DNA of 64,000 nucleotides from Spirosoma lacussanchae (GCF_005870035.1 NZ_SWJG01000001.1:248001-312000), one strand, 5' to 3'. Positions 25,056 to 34,549 are shown, counted from the first letter of the stretch. Notes: generated from the sequence alone by a model not told the origin. Numbers and translations: made by a program.

Positions 25056-28000
25056 TTAGAATCTGACATTGAGGTTGAAACCGGTGCTCCGGGTTATGGG
25101 TAGGCCTGTCGATTCCAGACCGACCAGGTTGTCTGAGCTAAAGCCGAATTGCTCCGGGTCGATATTGGGGACCCACTTCTTCAGCACGGCTACGTTGTTC
25201 GATACCACGTTGAGCCGGACGCCTTTGATAAACAGGTTCTTGGGCAGAAACCGGGTGAAGTCGTACCCCAGCGAGATCTGGCGAAGCTTCCAGAAACCGG
25301 CGTCATAAACTACCTGCTCGCCCAAACTTCTTGACCGGCCCACCGAGTAGTAGTCCTGCACAAAGGCGCGAACCGCGTTGGTCTCGCCTTTGTCGTTCAC
25401 GCCTACGCCTACCATCTTGTTGTCGGCATCGCCCCGGCCAACCAGAGACTCTTTGTGGAGCCCGTGCCGGTACGCATTCAGGTTGGTACCGGAAATCATT
25501 TTTCCGCCCAGCTTGAAGTCGATCAGTACCGACAGGTTAAGGCCTTTGTAGGTGAATGCGTTCGTGATACCGCCTACGTACTTGGGCAGGGCTGACCCGA
25601 ACGAGATGGGCGTTGCCGTACGGGCAGGCAGGCCGCTGCCATCGTGCACAATCCGGCCCTGGGCGTCGCGCAGGTAGCCGAAGGTATAAAGCTGACCCAG
25701 CGGCTGGCCTACCACGTGGCGCAGTTCACCAACGTAGATGCCATTACCGACCACGATCTGTTCGGCCTGCTTATCTTTGTTGTAGTCTTTTTCGGGGCTA
25801 CCGTCGTCGTCGGTCAGCAGTTTGAGCAGCTTCGTCTCGTTATACGAACCGTTCAGGGTTATGTCCCACTTAAAATTGGTGCTCTGGATCGGGGTCAGGT
25901 TCAGCAACACTTCGATACCCCGGTTGCGACTTTGCCCGCTGTTAATCAGGGTACTGGTATAGCCCGATGCATCAGACGATTGAGCGGCAACAATCTGATC
26001 GCTCGTTATTTTGTTGTAAACGGCCAGGTCGAGGCCAACGCGCCGGTTGAACATCCGTAACTCAAGTCCTAACTCGGTTTCGGTGGTGCGGCTTGGTCTC
26101 AGGCTGGCGCTGGGAATGGTATTGGAGGTAACGAACGCCAGCGGCTGTCCCTGAAACAGGTTAGCATTGACGCCGTAGAACAGGTTATTGGAATAGGGCG
26201 CTACGTCACCATCGCTACCCACCTCGGCATAGGCACCCCGGAGTTTACCGAAGTTCAGCCATGAAGGCAGATTGTTGAACGCCTGCGAGAACACGAAGCT
26301 ACCCGTTACCGAAGTGTACAGGATACTGCGGTTAGCCGGGGCCAGGGTCGAGAACCAGTCGTTGCGGCCCGTAACGCCAAGGAACAGATAGTCGTTATAC
26401 GAGAATTCGGCGGCTCCGTAGAGGGAGTTGACTTTGCGCTCGCTCAGCCCAAAGGTGGGGTCTTTCAGACGGCCGTTCTGGGGGGTATACAGATCCCGGA
26501 TAATGAAGTCGGTTACCTGTACGCTGTTCAGGTCGCTCCGGCGATAGAGCTGGTTGCCGCCCGCCGTCAGGTCAACGCCAAATTTGCCGAAGGTCCGGTT
26601 GGCCCCGATCAGGAAGTCGCTGTTGAGCTCGCGGAACCGGCGGGCCTCCTGCACGTAAGCGCCGTTAACAAACCCGGCGGGTGCGGCAGATAGCGATGCC
26701 TGTCCGGTTGGGAAGTTATAGTCCTGATCCCGCGACCAGTAATCCTGACCAACCCGAACCTGCGCATATAGCCAGTCGGTGAAGTTATAGCGGGCGGTCA
26801 GGTTGCCGAACAGGCGATCCCGGCGGATGTTCTCGAACTTCCGGTTCAGCACGAAGTAGGGGTTGGTCCGGTTCTGGAAGCGCGAGTAGATAAACTCATT
26901 GCCCGTAGCCGGGTTGATCTGGTTGGCTTCCAGCACGTCGAGCGGCATCGAATTGGCCAGGGTGTAGATAACCGTAGGGGTACTGTTATCCTGCTGCGCG
27001 ATCTGGGGTGGGTTTTTGTTGTACTCGTTGGAGTAGTTCAGCGTTCCCGACACGTTCAGTTTGGGCGAAATATTGTAGTTGAAGCCCAGGTTGATGGTTT
27101 TCCGGTTGAAGGTGTTGTTGCGCACAATACCCTTGTTGTCGGTATTGGAAACCGACAGGTTGAATCCGCCTTTCTCGCTGCCCGACGAAACCGCTACCGA
27201 GTTGGTCCAGGTGGAGCCGGTGCGGTAGAACTTGGCGATCCGATCCCGAACCGGTTCGTAGGGAACGGTAACGCCCCCAAATAGCACCTGGGTCTGCCCG
27301 GCAAATTTTTCGCCGAAGCTCCATACGCCCGTTGTTGGGTTGGGGGCCGTTGGCCGCACGCCGTATTCGCCCTGGCCGTATTCGTACTGGTAATCCGTAA
27401 AGTCGAGGGGCGTATCGGTGGTGAAATTGGTGTTGTAGGTCACGCCGATCCCCTGGCCGCTGGCTTTTGTTTTGGTGGTAATCAGGATGGCGCCGTCCTT
27501 GGCCCGCGAGCCGTACAGGGCGGCTGCGGTACCGCCTTTCAGCACGGTCATCTCCTGAATATCGTCCGGGTTGATCGACGACAGGCCATCGCCCCCGTCG
27601 GAGTAGTTGCGGTCGCGGTTGCCAATGGAGTTGTCACCGCCGGTGTTGCCGTTGTTCTGGCCGAAGTTTGTGTTATCGATCGGTACGCCGTTTACCACAA
27701 TCAGCGGGCTGTTCTGCCCCGAGAACGACGACTGACCCCGAATCCGGATCTTGCTGGTCCCCGCAGCGCCGGTACCCAGGCTACTGATGTTAACCCCGGC
27801 AATTTTTCCCTGTAAGGCGTTCATGAAGTTCACCGTTCGGTTGGTCGTTACCTGTTCCGGGCTCACGGTAGCGGTGGCGTAGCCCAGGCGCTTGGCTTCT
27901 TTTTTGATACCGAGTGCCGTTACAACGACCTCGTTCAGGTTCTGCTCCCCTTCCTGCAGGCTGACGTTCACCTGCGACTGGTTACCGACGGCGACCTCCC

Positions 28001-28268
28001 GACCCACGTATCCGATGGCACTGAAGACCAGCGTAGCATTTGGCGAGACGCTCAGCGCGTAGTTACCGTCTGCATCGGAGGTAGTACCCGTCTGGGTGTT
28101 TTTGATCAACACGTTAACGCCCGGAATAGGTGTCTGGTCTTTTCCGGAAGTTACGCGGCCTGTTATCCGGCGGTCCTGTGCGTGCGTGACAGTGGTGGTG
28201 AGCAGAAGCAGCGCCCACAGCAGCGCACGCAACGTACCTGTTGATTGGGTTAGTAAATGGTATTTCAT
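25056..28268 (-). CDS. SusC/RagA-family TonB-linked outer-membrane transporter
   Basis: A 1070-residue TonB-dependent importer that forms a lidded barrel with SusD. After a signal peptide ending in THAQ comes the carboxypeptidase-regulatory-like domain (RITGRVTSGKDQTPIPGVNV) near residues 33-110. The plug follows with the SusC signatures LNEVVVTALGIKKEAKRLGY near 114 and NPDDIQEMTVLKGGTAAALY near 235, then a 22-strand barrel ending in the family-typical aromatic LNVRF. No frameshift is seen. The operon (susC-susD) has a palindrome 52 bases upstream of the start. No sigma/anti-sigma pair is adjacent, so control may be by another regulator. The substrate is unknown. Confidence 0.96.
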   Translation of the reverse strand: MKYHLLTQSTGTLRALLWALLLLTTTVTHAQDRRITGRVTSGKDQTPIPGVNVLIKNTQTGTTSDADGNYALSVSPNATLVFSAIGYVGREVAVGNQSQVNVSLQEGEQNLNEVVVTALGIKKEAKRLGYATATVSPEQVTTNRTVNFMNALQGKIAGVNISSLGTGAAGTSKIRIRGQSSFSGQNSPLIVVNGVPIDNTNFGQNNGNTGGDNSIGNRDRNYSDGGDGLSSINPDDIQEMTVLKGGTAAALYGSRAKDGAILITTKTKASGQGIGVTYNTNFTTDTPLDFTDYQYEYGQGEYGVRPTAPNPTTGVWSFGEKFAGQTQVLFGGVTVPYEPVRDRIAKFYRTGSTWTNSVAVSSGSEKGGFNLSVSNTDNKGIVRNNTFNRKTINLGFNYNISPKLNVSGTLNYSNEYNKNPPQIAQQDNSTPTVIYTLANSMPLDVLEANQINPATGNEFIYSRFQNRTNPYFVLNRKFENIRRDRLFGNLTARYNFTDWLYAQVRVGQDYWSRDQDYNFPTGQASLSAAPAGFVNGAYVQEARRFRELNSDFLIGANRTFGKFGVDLTAGGNQLYRRSDLNSVQVTDFIIRDLYTPQNGRLKDPTFGLSERKVNSLYGAAEFSYNDYLFLGVTGRNDWFSTLAPANRSILYTSVTGSFVFSQAFNNLPSWLNFGKLRGAYAEVGSDGDVAPYSNNLFYGVNANLFQGQPLAFVTSNTIPSASLRPSRTTETELGLELRMFNRRVGLDLAVYNKITSDQIVAAQSSDASGYTSTLINSGQSRNRGIEVLLNLTPIQSTNFKWDITLNGSYNETKLLKLLTDDDGSPEKDYNKDKQAEQIVVGNGIYVGELRHVVGQPLGQLYTFGYLRDAQGRIVHDGSGLPARTATPISFGSALPKYVGGITNAFTYKGLNLSVLIDFKLGGKMISGTNLNAYRHGLHKESLVGRGDADNKMVGVGVNDKGETNAVRAFVQDYYSVGRSRSLGEQVVYDAGFWKLRQISLGYDFTRFLPKNLFIKGVRLNVVSNNVAVLKKWVPNIDPEQFGFSSDNLVGLESTGLPITRSTGFNLNVRF

Positions 28269-28319
28269 ACAGGGTTATTTATAAGTTACTTTTGTCTTGT
28301 TTGAATAACGCAACTATTT

Positions 28320-28336
28320 CTTGGTAGATTACCAAG
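28320..28336. promoter_or_regulatory. candidate operator upstream of susC
   Basis: CTTGGTAGATTACCAAG is a perfect palindrome with 7-base arms and a 3-base centre, 52 bases before the susC start codon. Such a site suits a dimeric repressor or activator. No regulator gene is next to it. Confidence 0.4.
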
Positions 28337-28436
28337 CCAGATAAAGCCCCTGTACACGTATTTTCTACTATAGTTTGATGAGTAATTTCAGGAAAAAGCT
28401 GCGTATAGCCTACCTGATGACAAGCCTTTTACCAAA

Positions 28437-28466
28437 AAACGCCCGAACCTACAGGTCCGGGCGTTT
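28437..28466 (-). terminator. rho-independent terminator
   Basis: AAACGCCCGGACCT and AGGTTCGGGCGTTT (minus-strand reading) pair with one G-U and are followed by TTTTTT on the minus strand. It serves the propeller/cytochrome c gene that ends at 28515. Confidence 0.8.
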
Positions 28467-28514
28467 CTTACATAGCCAGATCGGCTTTAGGCCGTCGTTT
28501 GCCTGAATATGCGA

Positions 28515-30554
28515 TCAGGGCTTGGGCGCCCCGGCTGATGAGCTGCTGCCGGTCGTTGACAGCGAGTTGATCCAGGCCGCAATCTTGAGCGCATCGGCTT
28601 TCGGTACCTGTGGCATGGGTGGCATTTCGGTGGCGTAATCCGGCCAGTTTTGTGGCTTGGGATTATAGATCAGGTCAACGATCTGGTCGTTGGTGTATTT
28701 CCGTTTGGCCACGTCGACATAGGCCGGACCGACCTGCCGTTTGTTTGTCTGGTGGCAGGCCAGGCAGGTATGGCGGGTCAGCAGCCCTTTCACCTCATCG
28801 TAAGTAGGCGCCTTGGCCATGGTGACAGCCTGGCCTTCTACCAGTTTGGGTTTAGCTCCGCGCGTGGGATCAACTTTGGTACCTGGTTTGGTAGCAGCCC
28901 CTGCTTTGGCTGGGGTCGCTTTTTTACCGACTGGTGCAGCGGCAGCCGGTGCAGCAGCCGGAGCCGCGGCCGAGTTGGTCGTACTGACTTCGCTCAGGGC
29001 CAGCTTCTGACCGTCGGGAATGTTGTTGAGCGTGTAGTACGCAATCGGATGAACCAGCGAATAGGAACCTTGGGCGCCCCGAACGCCATCGAGCGTCAGC
29101 TGGTGGATGTAGTACCGACGCAGGTCGCCCACGATTAGCCGGGCTTTCATGCCGTCGGCCGATACTTTTACCCCTTTCAGCGGCAATGCTTCCTTGTTGA
29201 TCGTCGGGCTGCCGTAGACAGAGTGGTATTTATAGATGAAGCTCTCTACCCGGTACGATGCCAGATCTTCGGCCGACTTTCGGTCAACGGGCGAGGTGAA
29301 CTCCACTTCGAACCCGTCGGGCATGGCCTTCACCGTGCGCATTTCGAACGGCAGGGCGTTGTTCCAGACGAGTCGCTGCAGGCCTTCGTTGGCTTCGCCA
29401 GCCGATCCCCAGCCCCGGTTGGTTTCGCCCACGAACAGCGAGCCGTCTTTACCCCAGGCCATGCGCAGTACGCCCGACCGGAACCCGTTGCGGAACTCGA
29501 TGGCTCCGCCCTGGTACTCGCCGTTTACTTTCTCCATAAACACGCGGGAGATTTTGCTCATGCCCTGATCGCCCACCAGCAGCTGACCCGCAAACGGCCC
29601 AAAGGTGCCCTCCGGAATCTCCAGAATCTCCGAGTTTGAAATGCCCAGAATCCCGTGGGGCAACCAGACCGATGGCGTTTGAATATCGGCATTCGGAAAC
29701 TGGTCCTTCATCGTATAGAGAAGGGTTGGCGTTTCGTTGACTACGTTTTCGGGTTTGATAGCCCGCCCATTTTCGTCCCGGCGCCGACGTTCGTCGATCT
29801 TGGCGTTGAACTGCTCGGCGGTGAGTTTAACGGGCGAGTTAGCGGCTCCGGTCCAGCGAAGACCGGCGGGGTGACCCACAAACGAGCCGCGCTTCACGTG
29901 AACAATACCGCCCGACCCCATCCAGTCGCCCTGGTTGTCGGCGTAGAAAAGCTCACCGTCGTAAATGCCCAGTCCGCAGGGCGAGCGCATACCGGTTGCC
30001 CAGGGTTGCATGCTGCCGTTTTCGCTGATCTTCATCGTCCAGCCGCGCCAGGGGACCCGGCTTTCGCCCCGCCACCACTCTTCGTCGCCGAAGGCTACGT
30101 TACCCGTTACGAAGAACTGCCCGTCGGGTGCCACCTTGGGGCCGAAGCTGTATTCGTGGTAATGGCCCGATAGCGGCCAAGCATAAACGGTTTCGAACAG
30201 ATCGGCTTTCCCGTTCTGATCGGTATCGACCAGCCGGGTCAGCTCGCCCCGCTGGGCGCAGTAGAGCGCGCCATCTTTATAGGTAAGCCCCAGGATCTCG
30301 TGCAGACCCGTTGCAAACTTGCGGAAATAGGGCTTGCGGCTCGTTGGGTTTTCAACGATCCAGACGTCGCCCCGGCGCGTCGCCACGCCCAGGCTCCCGT
30401 CGGGCAGGGTGGCCAGTCCACCTACTTCGAGCAGGGTGCCTTCGGGGGCCGTAACCTTAAGAATTTTAAAGAAATCCTCTTCCTTAGGCGACTCCTGCGC
30501 CCGAACGGCTGTTAGACTGGCAACGGCCAGGAAGGTTGTGAGTAATTTTTTCAT
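28515..30554 (-). CDS. beta-propeller dehydrogenase-like protein with C-terminal cytochrome c
   Basis: A 679-residue exported protein (signal MKKLLTTFLAVASLTAVRAQ). Residues ~30-430 form a six-bladed propeller of the sorbosone-dehydrogenase/PQQ-sugar-dehydrogenase-like class (EVGGLATLPDGSLGVATRRG, SGHYHEYSFGPKVAPDGQFF, MRSPCGLGIYDGELFYADNQ). An Ala/Pro/Lys linker near 545-585 leads to a class I cytochrome c domain with the haem site CLACH near residue 608 and a Met ligand candidate in EMPPMPQVP. Electrons taken from a sugar or alcohol could pass to the haem. It is 26 bases downstream of a DUF1080 gene and likely in one operon. Whether the propeller binds PQQ is not certain. Confidence 0.85.
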   Translation of the reverse strand: MKKLLTTFLAVASLTAVRAQESPKEEDFFKILKVTAPEGTLLEVGGLATLPDGSLGVATRRGDVWIVENPTSRKPYFRKFATGLHEILGLTYKDGALYCAQRGELTRLVDTDQNGKADLFETVYAWPLSGHYHEYSFGPKVAPDGQFFVTGNVAFGDEEWWRGESRVPWRGWTMKISENGSMQPWATGMRSPCGLGIYDGELFYADNQGDWMGSGGIVHVKRGSFVGHPAGLRWTGAANSPVKLTAEQFNAKIDERRRRDENGRAIKPENVVNETPTLLYTMKDQFPNADIQTPSVWLPHGILGISNSEILEIPEGTFGPFAGQLLVGDQGMSKISRVFMEKVNGEYQGGAIEFRNGFRSGVLRMAWGKDGSLFVGETNRGWGSAGEANEGLQRLVWNNALPFEMRTVKAMPDGFEVEFTSPVDRKSAEDLASYRVESFIYKYHSVYGSPTINKEALPLKGVKVSADGMKARLIVGDLRRYYIHQLTLDGVRGAQGSYSLVHPIAYYTLNNIPDGQKLALSEVSTTNSAAAPAAAPAAAAPVGKKATPAKAGAATKPGTKVDPTRGAKPKLVEGQAVTMAKAPTYDEVKGLLTRHTCLACHQTNKRQVGPAYVDVAKRKYTNDQIVDLIYNPKPQNWPDYATEMPPMPQVPKADALKIAAWINSLSTTGSSSSAGAPKP

Positions 30555-30580
30555 GGTACGTAAGATGGGGGAGGAGTGGT

Positions 30581-32464
30581 TTAGAACAGGATCGAATAAA
30601 CCACTTTACCTTTTACCGGTACAATCAGCTCCTGCCGGCCATTGCTTTCGCGAACGGTCGGTTTGGCACCGCCGAGGTCGTCGATGCGGACGTAGTGCTG
30701 GTCGTCAATAACGTATAGGCCGTTTTCCAGGGCGCTGATACGCATGCCGCTGGCCAGCCGGGCGTAGAGGTTGCTGGCCGGATTGGTAATGGTCACCTCC
30801 CGCCGAACGCCCTGTCCTTCGGGCAGCACCCGAATCTTGTCATCGACCGATGCGCCGAAACTCTGGTAGCGGAAAGTTGGCAGATCGCTGGCGTCGAGGG
30901 CGTAGCCTTTGGGCCGGAAACCCGAACCGGTCGTGTCGGTTGGCCAGGCCATCTGGGTCGATGCCAGCTGGCTCAGAAACAGCACCGGTGCTCCCAGACG
31001 CTGTACCATACCACGGGGCCGCGACGAACCGTCGCCCCGGTCGTGCCACATGGGCGTGGCATCGAGAAACGCTCCCCGCCATACCTGGGCGAGCGCACCT
31101 TTGTCCAGATCGTAGGTATAGTGTACAATATCCGGGCTGCCCACCGATACGGCATGGGTAATGCGCAGGGTGCCGCCCTGGGCGTTTTTCTCGCCCGGCA
31201 TGTCCATGAAGCTACGCAGGATGGTGCTGGTCGGTGCATCGACTACGATTGGGTCGGTTTCTTCGCCGTCGCCCCCGTTCTGGTCGCTGATGACGTACTC
31301 CCGAACGCCGGGCCCCGCAACGGTCAGGCCCAGCGCGGGTTTGGTCCAGTCGACGAATTTGGCATACAGCAGTTCAAACGGCAGATCGCCTTTGGGCAGG
31401 GTGGCTTTGCCGCTGGCATTCCACTGGCCGGGCGCGATGATCTGCTGGTTATTAATTCTGAGCAGGCCACCACCACCCGGCACGCCCAGGTTGAAGCGGT
31501 ACTCGCCGGGTTCGCTCACGCGCAGGGTGCCGGTATAGCGAATCAGAAACTCGTTCGGAATCCGGCTTACCGACGACGACAGGATGGTTGAGGTGCCCTC
31601 CGACTCGGGAGCCATTTTGTCGTACTGGGGTTCTTTCTCGTACTTACCCTTATAAACGGTGTATTTCAGATCACGCAGCTCGGGCCGGGGTTTGTCGTAG
31701 CTGACGTACCGGATGTTGCGGAACGCCACGGGGCCGTGGTCGCCCTGGAGCATCAGCGGTCCGGTCGGTTTCTCGTCGTCGAAAGCGGCTGCGCGCGTGG
31801 GGCCGGTCAGTTCAACATCTTCATGGATGATGACCCCGTTCAGTTCGACCCGAACCATACGGGCATTCTGGGTTTTCTGGCCGTTGGCGTTGAAGCGTGG
31901 CGCCTGAAACGAGATTTTCAGATGCTGCCACAGCCCCGGTGCGCGGCTGGCGTTCTGGCGGGCGGGGTGGCCGTCGTAGCCGTAGCGACCCTCGCCCCGT
32001 TTGGGGTCCCAGCGTTCGTAGATCGAGCCGTTGTCAATGGTTTTGGGGGTGCGGATATCCCAGCTGTCGAACAGCTGTACTTCGTAGCGGCCCTGCAGAT
32101 AAACGCCCGAGTTGGATTTGGACGCCAGCAGGTAGTCCAGCTCGACATCAACGTCGCCGTGGTCGAAGGTGGTGAACAGACTGGCCTTCGGATCGGTCGG
32201 CTGGCCGGGTTTGGCGGGGGTTGGCTGAGCCACCACAATACCGGTTCCCTTGTCGGTAATGAGCGTATTGGGTTTGTTCAGATCCGCGCGAACGCCACCC
32301 ACCACTCGCCAGTGAGCGGCTGCGGGTTTAAACGCGCTGAGGTCGTTGAGCGTGAGCGGAATGCCGGGTGTGGGAGCGGGCTGAGCCGTAAGAAGCCCTG
32401 TGCTCAGCGTCCAGCCGATACCCATTAGCCCGCCGAAGCGAACCATTCGTGAAAGTTTTATCAT
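30581..32464 (-). CDS. DUF1080 (3-keto-disaccharide hydrolase family) protein with PA14-like domain
   Basis: A 627-residue exported protein with an N-terminal signal ending near TAQPAP. Residues ~35-235 are a DUF1080 domain, a concanavalin-like sandwich, with the usual DVDVELDYLLASKSNSGVYL, GRYEVQLFDSW and a closing GDHGPVAFRNIRY. A PA14-like sugar-binding region follows near 255-375 (IRYTGTLRVSEPGEYRFNLG). The last ~240 residues are beta-rich without a family I can name. DUF1080 proteins include enzymes that cleave 3-keto-glycosides. It is transcribed with the propeller/cytochrome c gene and divergent from a second DUF1080 gene, which supports a shared pathway. Confidence 0.85.
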   Translation of the reverse strand: MIKLSRMVRFGGLMGIGWTLSTGLLTAQPAPTPGIPLTLNDLSAFKPAAAHWRVVGGVRADLNKPNTLITDKGTGIVVAQPTPAKPGQPTDPKASLFTTFDHGDVDVELDYLLASKSNSGVYLQGRYEVQLFDSWDIRTPKTIDNGSIYERWDPKRGEGRYGYDGHPARQNASRAPGLWQHLKISFQAPRFNANGQKTQNARMVRVELNGVIIHEDVELTGPTRAAAFDDEKPTGPLMLQGDHGPVAFRNIRYVSYDKPRPELRDLKYTVYKGKYEKEPQYDKMAPESEGTSTILSSSVSRIPNEFLIRYTGTLRVSEPGEYRFNLGVPGGGGLLRINNQQIIAPGQWNASGKATLPKGDLPFELLYAKFVDWTKPALGLTVAGPGVREYVISDQNGGDGEETDPIVVDAPTSTILRSFMDMPGEKNAQGGTLRITHAVSVGSPDIVHYTYDLDKGALAQVWRGAFLDATPMWHDRGDGSSRPRGMVQRLGAPVLFLSQLASTQMAWPTDTTGSGFRPKGYALDASDLPTFRYQSFGASVDDKIRVLPEGQGVRREVTITNPASNLYARLASGMRISALENGLYVIDDQHYVRIDDLGGAKPTVRESNGRQELIVPVKGKVVYSILF

Positions 32465-32538
32465 GTAGCAATTGAAAAATTTGGGGCCTGAAATTTACCA
32501 ATTTTTGAGGAAAAAAAGCCGCAGTGTGCCTTTTACCC

Positions 32539-32546
32539 TATCTTTG
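32539..32546 (+). promoter_or_regulatory. TAnnTTTG promoter box
   Basis: TATCTTTG matches the -7 consensus exactly and lies 29 bases before the DUF1080 ATG. No good upstream TTG is found at the usual 19-20 base spacing. Confidence 0.5.
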
Positions 32547-32574
32547 AACGTCAATTAACCCCCTTTCTTTTTCC

Positions 32575-33363
32575 ATGAGAAATGTGCCCGCATGGCTGGT
32601 TTTTGGTGTAGCCAGCTTATTCGTAATGAACCAGGCTTCTGCCCAGACCGACCCTAAAAAACAAACGCCCGAGTCGACCGAAATCTGGGAGCCCGTTCCG
32701 CCCGTTGTGACACCCGGCACCTACTCGGGCAGTACGGCCGGTACCACACCGCCCTCCGATGCGATTATCCTGTTCGACGGTCGCAACGCCGATCAGTGGG
32801 TGGCTAACAAAGGGTATAACCCAACCAACAGCACCGATCCGCTGAAGTGGCCGGTACGCGATGGTGTCCTGTACTCGTCTACAGCATCGTCGGCCAAAAC
32901 CAAGCAGGAGTTCGGCGATATGCAGCTACACATCGAGTTTCAGACACCCGCCAAAGTAGAAGGCAACGGGCAGGGCCGGGGCAACAGCGGTATCTTTCTG
33001 CAGGGCCGCTATGAATTACAGGTTCTGGATAACTACAACAACCCAACCTACGTAAACGGGATGGTTGGCTCGATCTACAAGCAGGCTATTCCGCTGGCTA
33101 ACCCCAGTCGCAAGCCCGGCGAGTGGCAGAGCTATGATATCATCTATACGGCTCCACGCTTCAACAAAGCCGGCCTCATGCTGGAGCCAGCTTTCGTAAC
33201 TGTACTGCTGAACGGCGTACTGGTGCAGAATCACGTGGCCATTCGCGGCACTACCGAATACATTGGCTACCCCAAAGTGCAGGCACACGGCAAAGGTCCC
33301 CTCATCCTGCAGGACCACGGCAACCCCGTTGGTTTCCGCAACATCTGGGTGCGCGAACTGTAA
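32575..33363 (+). CDS. DUF1080 family (3-keto-disaccharide hydrolase) protein
   Basis: A 262-residue secreted protein of one DUF1080 domain. The signal peptide ends at ASAQ (residue 24). A Pro/Thr-rich linker precedes the domain, which starts DAIILFDGRNADQWVANKG and continues with the typical GDMQLHIEFQTP, GNSGIFLQGRYELQVLDNYN and a final GNPVGFRNIWVREL. This is the common short form of the family and probably a periplasmic glycoside-processing enzyme. It is divergent from the operon of the larger DUF1080 protein, with about 110 bases between them. A strong terminator follows. Confidence 0.9.
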   Translation: MRNVPAWLVFGVASLFVMNQASAQTDPKKQTPESTEIWEPVPPVVTPGTYSGSTAGTTPPSDAIILFDGRNADQWVANKGYNPTNSTDPLKWPVRDGVLYSSTASSAKTKQEFGDMQLHIEFQTPAKVEGNGQGRGNSGIFLQGRYELQVLDNYNNPTYVNGMVGSIYKQAIPLANPSRKPGEWQSYDIIYTAPRFNKAGLMLEPAFVTVLLNGVLVQNHVAIRGTTEYIGYPKVQAHGKGPLILQDHGNPVGFRNIWVREL

Positions 33364-33389
33364 CCTCCGTCTATAGTCTGGCAAGTAAG

Positions 33390-33420
33390 AGTCCCTGGTT
33401 CACAGCCGGGGACTTTTTTT
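33390..33420 (+). terminator. rho-independent terminator
   Basis: AGTCCCTGGT (33390-33399) pairs with GCCGGGGACT (33405-33414), two G-U pairs, 5-base loop, followed by a run of T to 33421. Confidence 0.88.
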
Positions 33421-33453
33421 TGTATCATTGTGAGACAAAATGGTAAAAGAACG

Positions 33454-33960
33454 ATGCGCTTTATCTACGGATTACTGATCGTCTGCTGGCTGGCCACGGG
33501 CTGCTCGACAACTACAGTTTATGTGGTGCGCCATGCCGAGAAAGTAGACGAAACCGACTCGACGGATCTGAGCCCTGCCGGACGGCAGCGCGCGCTGGCC
33601 CTGGCCGATACCCTGGCCCGTGCGGGAATCGACTCTATTTTTACGACGCCCTACCGGCGCACCCGCCAGACGGCCGAACCGCTGGCCACCCGGCTCCGGC
33701 TCCCGATTGTTAGCTATTCGACCAGGTCCATCGGCGATGTAGCGGGGCGGGTTAAACGCATCCGGCGGCAGTCGGTGCTGGTAGTAGGGCACAGCAATAC
33801 CATTCTGGAGATTACGCAGGCACTGGGCGCGCAGCCCCGGGCCGTCAAAATTGCGTCGGGCGATTACGACAACCTGTTTCAGGTTCGCATCCGGCGCGGA
33901 CTCTTTGGCCAGTCGGTGAGCCTGACCGAGAGAACGTACGGCGTACCGACACCCCCCTGA
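33454..33960 (+). CDS. histidine phosphatase (SixA/PGM-like) lipoprotein
   Basis: A 168-residue member of the histidine phosphatase superfamily. The catalytic motif is VVRHAEK near residue 25, with the second phosphate-binding Arg in TTPYRRTRQTAEPLA near 65 and the second catalytic His in VVGHSNTI near 115. An N-terminal leader with lipobox LATGC (Cys18) makes it an exported lipoprotein rather than a cytoplasmic SixA. ATG 33454 is chosen over GTG 33430 because it starts the leader. The likely substrate is a phospho-compound in the periplasm; it cannot be specified. A TATCATTG box lies at 33423-33430. Confidence 0.88.
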   Translation: MRFIYGLLIVCWLATGCSTTTVYVVRHAEKVDETDSTDLSPAGRQRALALADTLARAGIDSIFTTPYRRTRQTAEPLATRLRLPIVSYSTRSIGDVAGRVKRIRRQSVLVVGHSNTILEITQALGAQPRAVKIASGDYDNLFQVRIRRGLFGQSVSLTERTYGVPTPP

Positions 33961-34038
33961 CGGCTGGTAGCCCAGGGCCACTTCATAGTCCCTGAAGCAC
34001 GCTTCCTTCACTTATTCAGCCGATTCATAGGGTACGTA

Positions 34039-34069
34039 TTGGCGGAGGCTGAGGCTATATATACATTTG
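34039..34069 (+). promoter_or_regulatory. Bacteroidota-type promoter
   Basis: TTG (34039-34041), a 20-base spacer and an exact TAnnTTTG box, TACATTTG (34062-34069). It lies 24 bases before the lipoprotein ATG and drives the lipoprotein-metalloprotease pair. Confidence 0.75.
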
Positions 34070-34093
34070 TTGATAACTTCCTGATTTACGCGT

Positions 34094-34549
34094 ATGCAAC
34101 GCCTTGCTTTACTGATGGCTGCTTTGGGGTTGGGTCTGTTGTTGACACAGAGCTGCACGAAACGGCTGGCCACCCGACCCGACAGCTATGCCGGGCGGCA
34201 GCTGCTGGTCGGTAGCGGGGGCGGGTTCACGGGCTTTACAACCACCTATATCCTGCTCGACAACGGACAACTTTTCCGGAAGCAACATCGGGATGCGACC
34301 TATTGGCCCCTCGGTAAGCAGAAACGCGCGCTGGTCCGGCGGTTCTTCACCGCTGCGGAGGATACCTGCCTGATTAAAACGACCCGCTACGACCAGCCCG
34401 GCAACCGGTCGCGGTTTGTAGGCTGGCAACAGGGTGAACAAACGTATCGGGTGACCTGGTCCGTAGCTGACACAGCCGTACCGGCCGCCTATCCCGCATT
34501 TTATAACGCATTTATGGCCATGATTCCGGATTCGGTCCGGCTCAACTAA
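34094..34549 (+). CDS. small lipoprotein of unknown function
   Basis: I do not recognise a family. The 151-residue product has a lipoprotein leader (MQRLALLMAALGLGLLLTQSC, Cys21). It then has a GSGGGFTGFTTTYILLDNGQ segment near residue 40, reminiscent of small Bacteroidota lipoproteins in which a Gly-rich turn precedes a beta strand and an 'output' Asn-Gly. The end is Trp- and Tyr-rich. It is 9 bases upstream of the M4 protease gene and shares its promoter, so it may help export, inhibit or anchor that enzyme. This link is from position only. Confidence 0.75.
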   Translation: MQRLALLMAALGLGLLLTQSCTKRLATRPDSYAGRQLLVGSGGGFTGFTTTYILLDNGQLFRKQHRDATYWPLGKQKRALVRRFFTAAEDTCLIKTTRYDQPGNRSRFVGWQQGEQTYRVTWSVADTAVPAAYPAFYNAFMAMIPDSVRLN

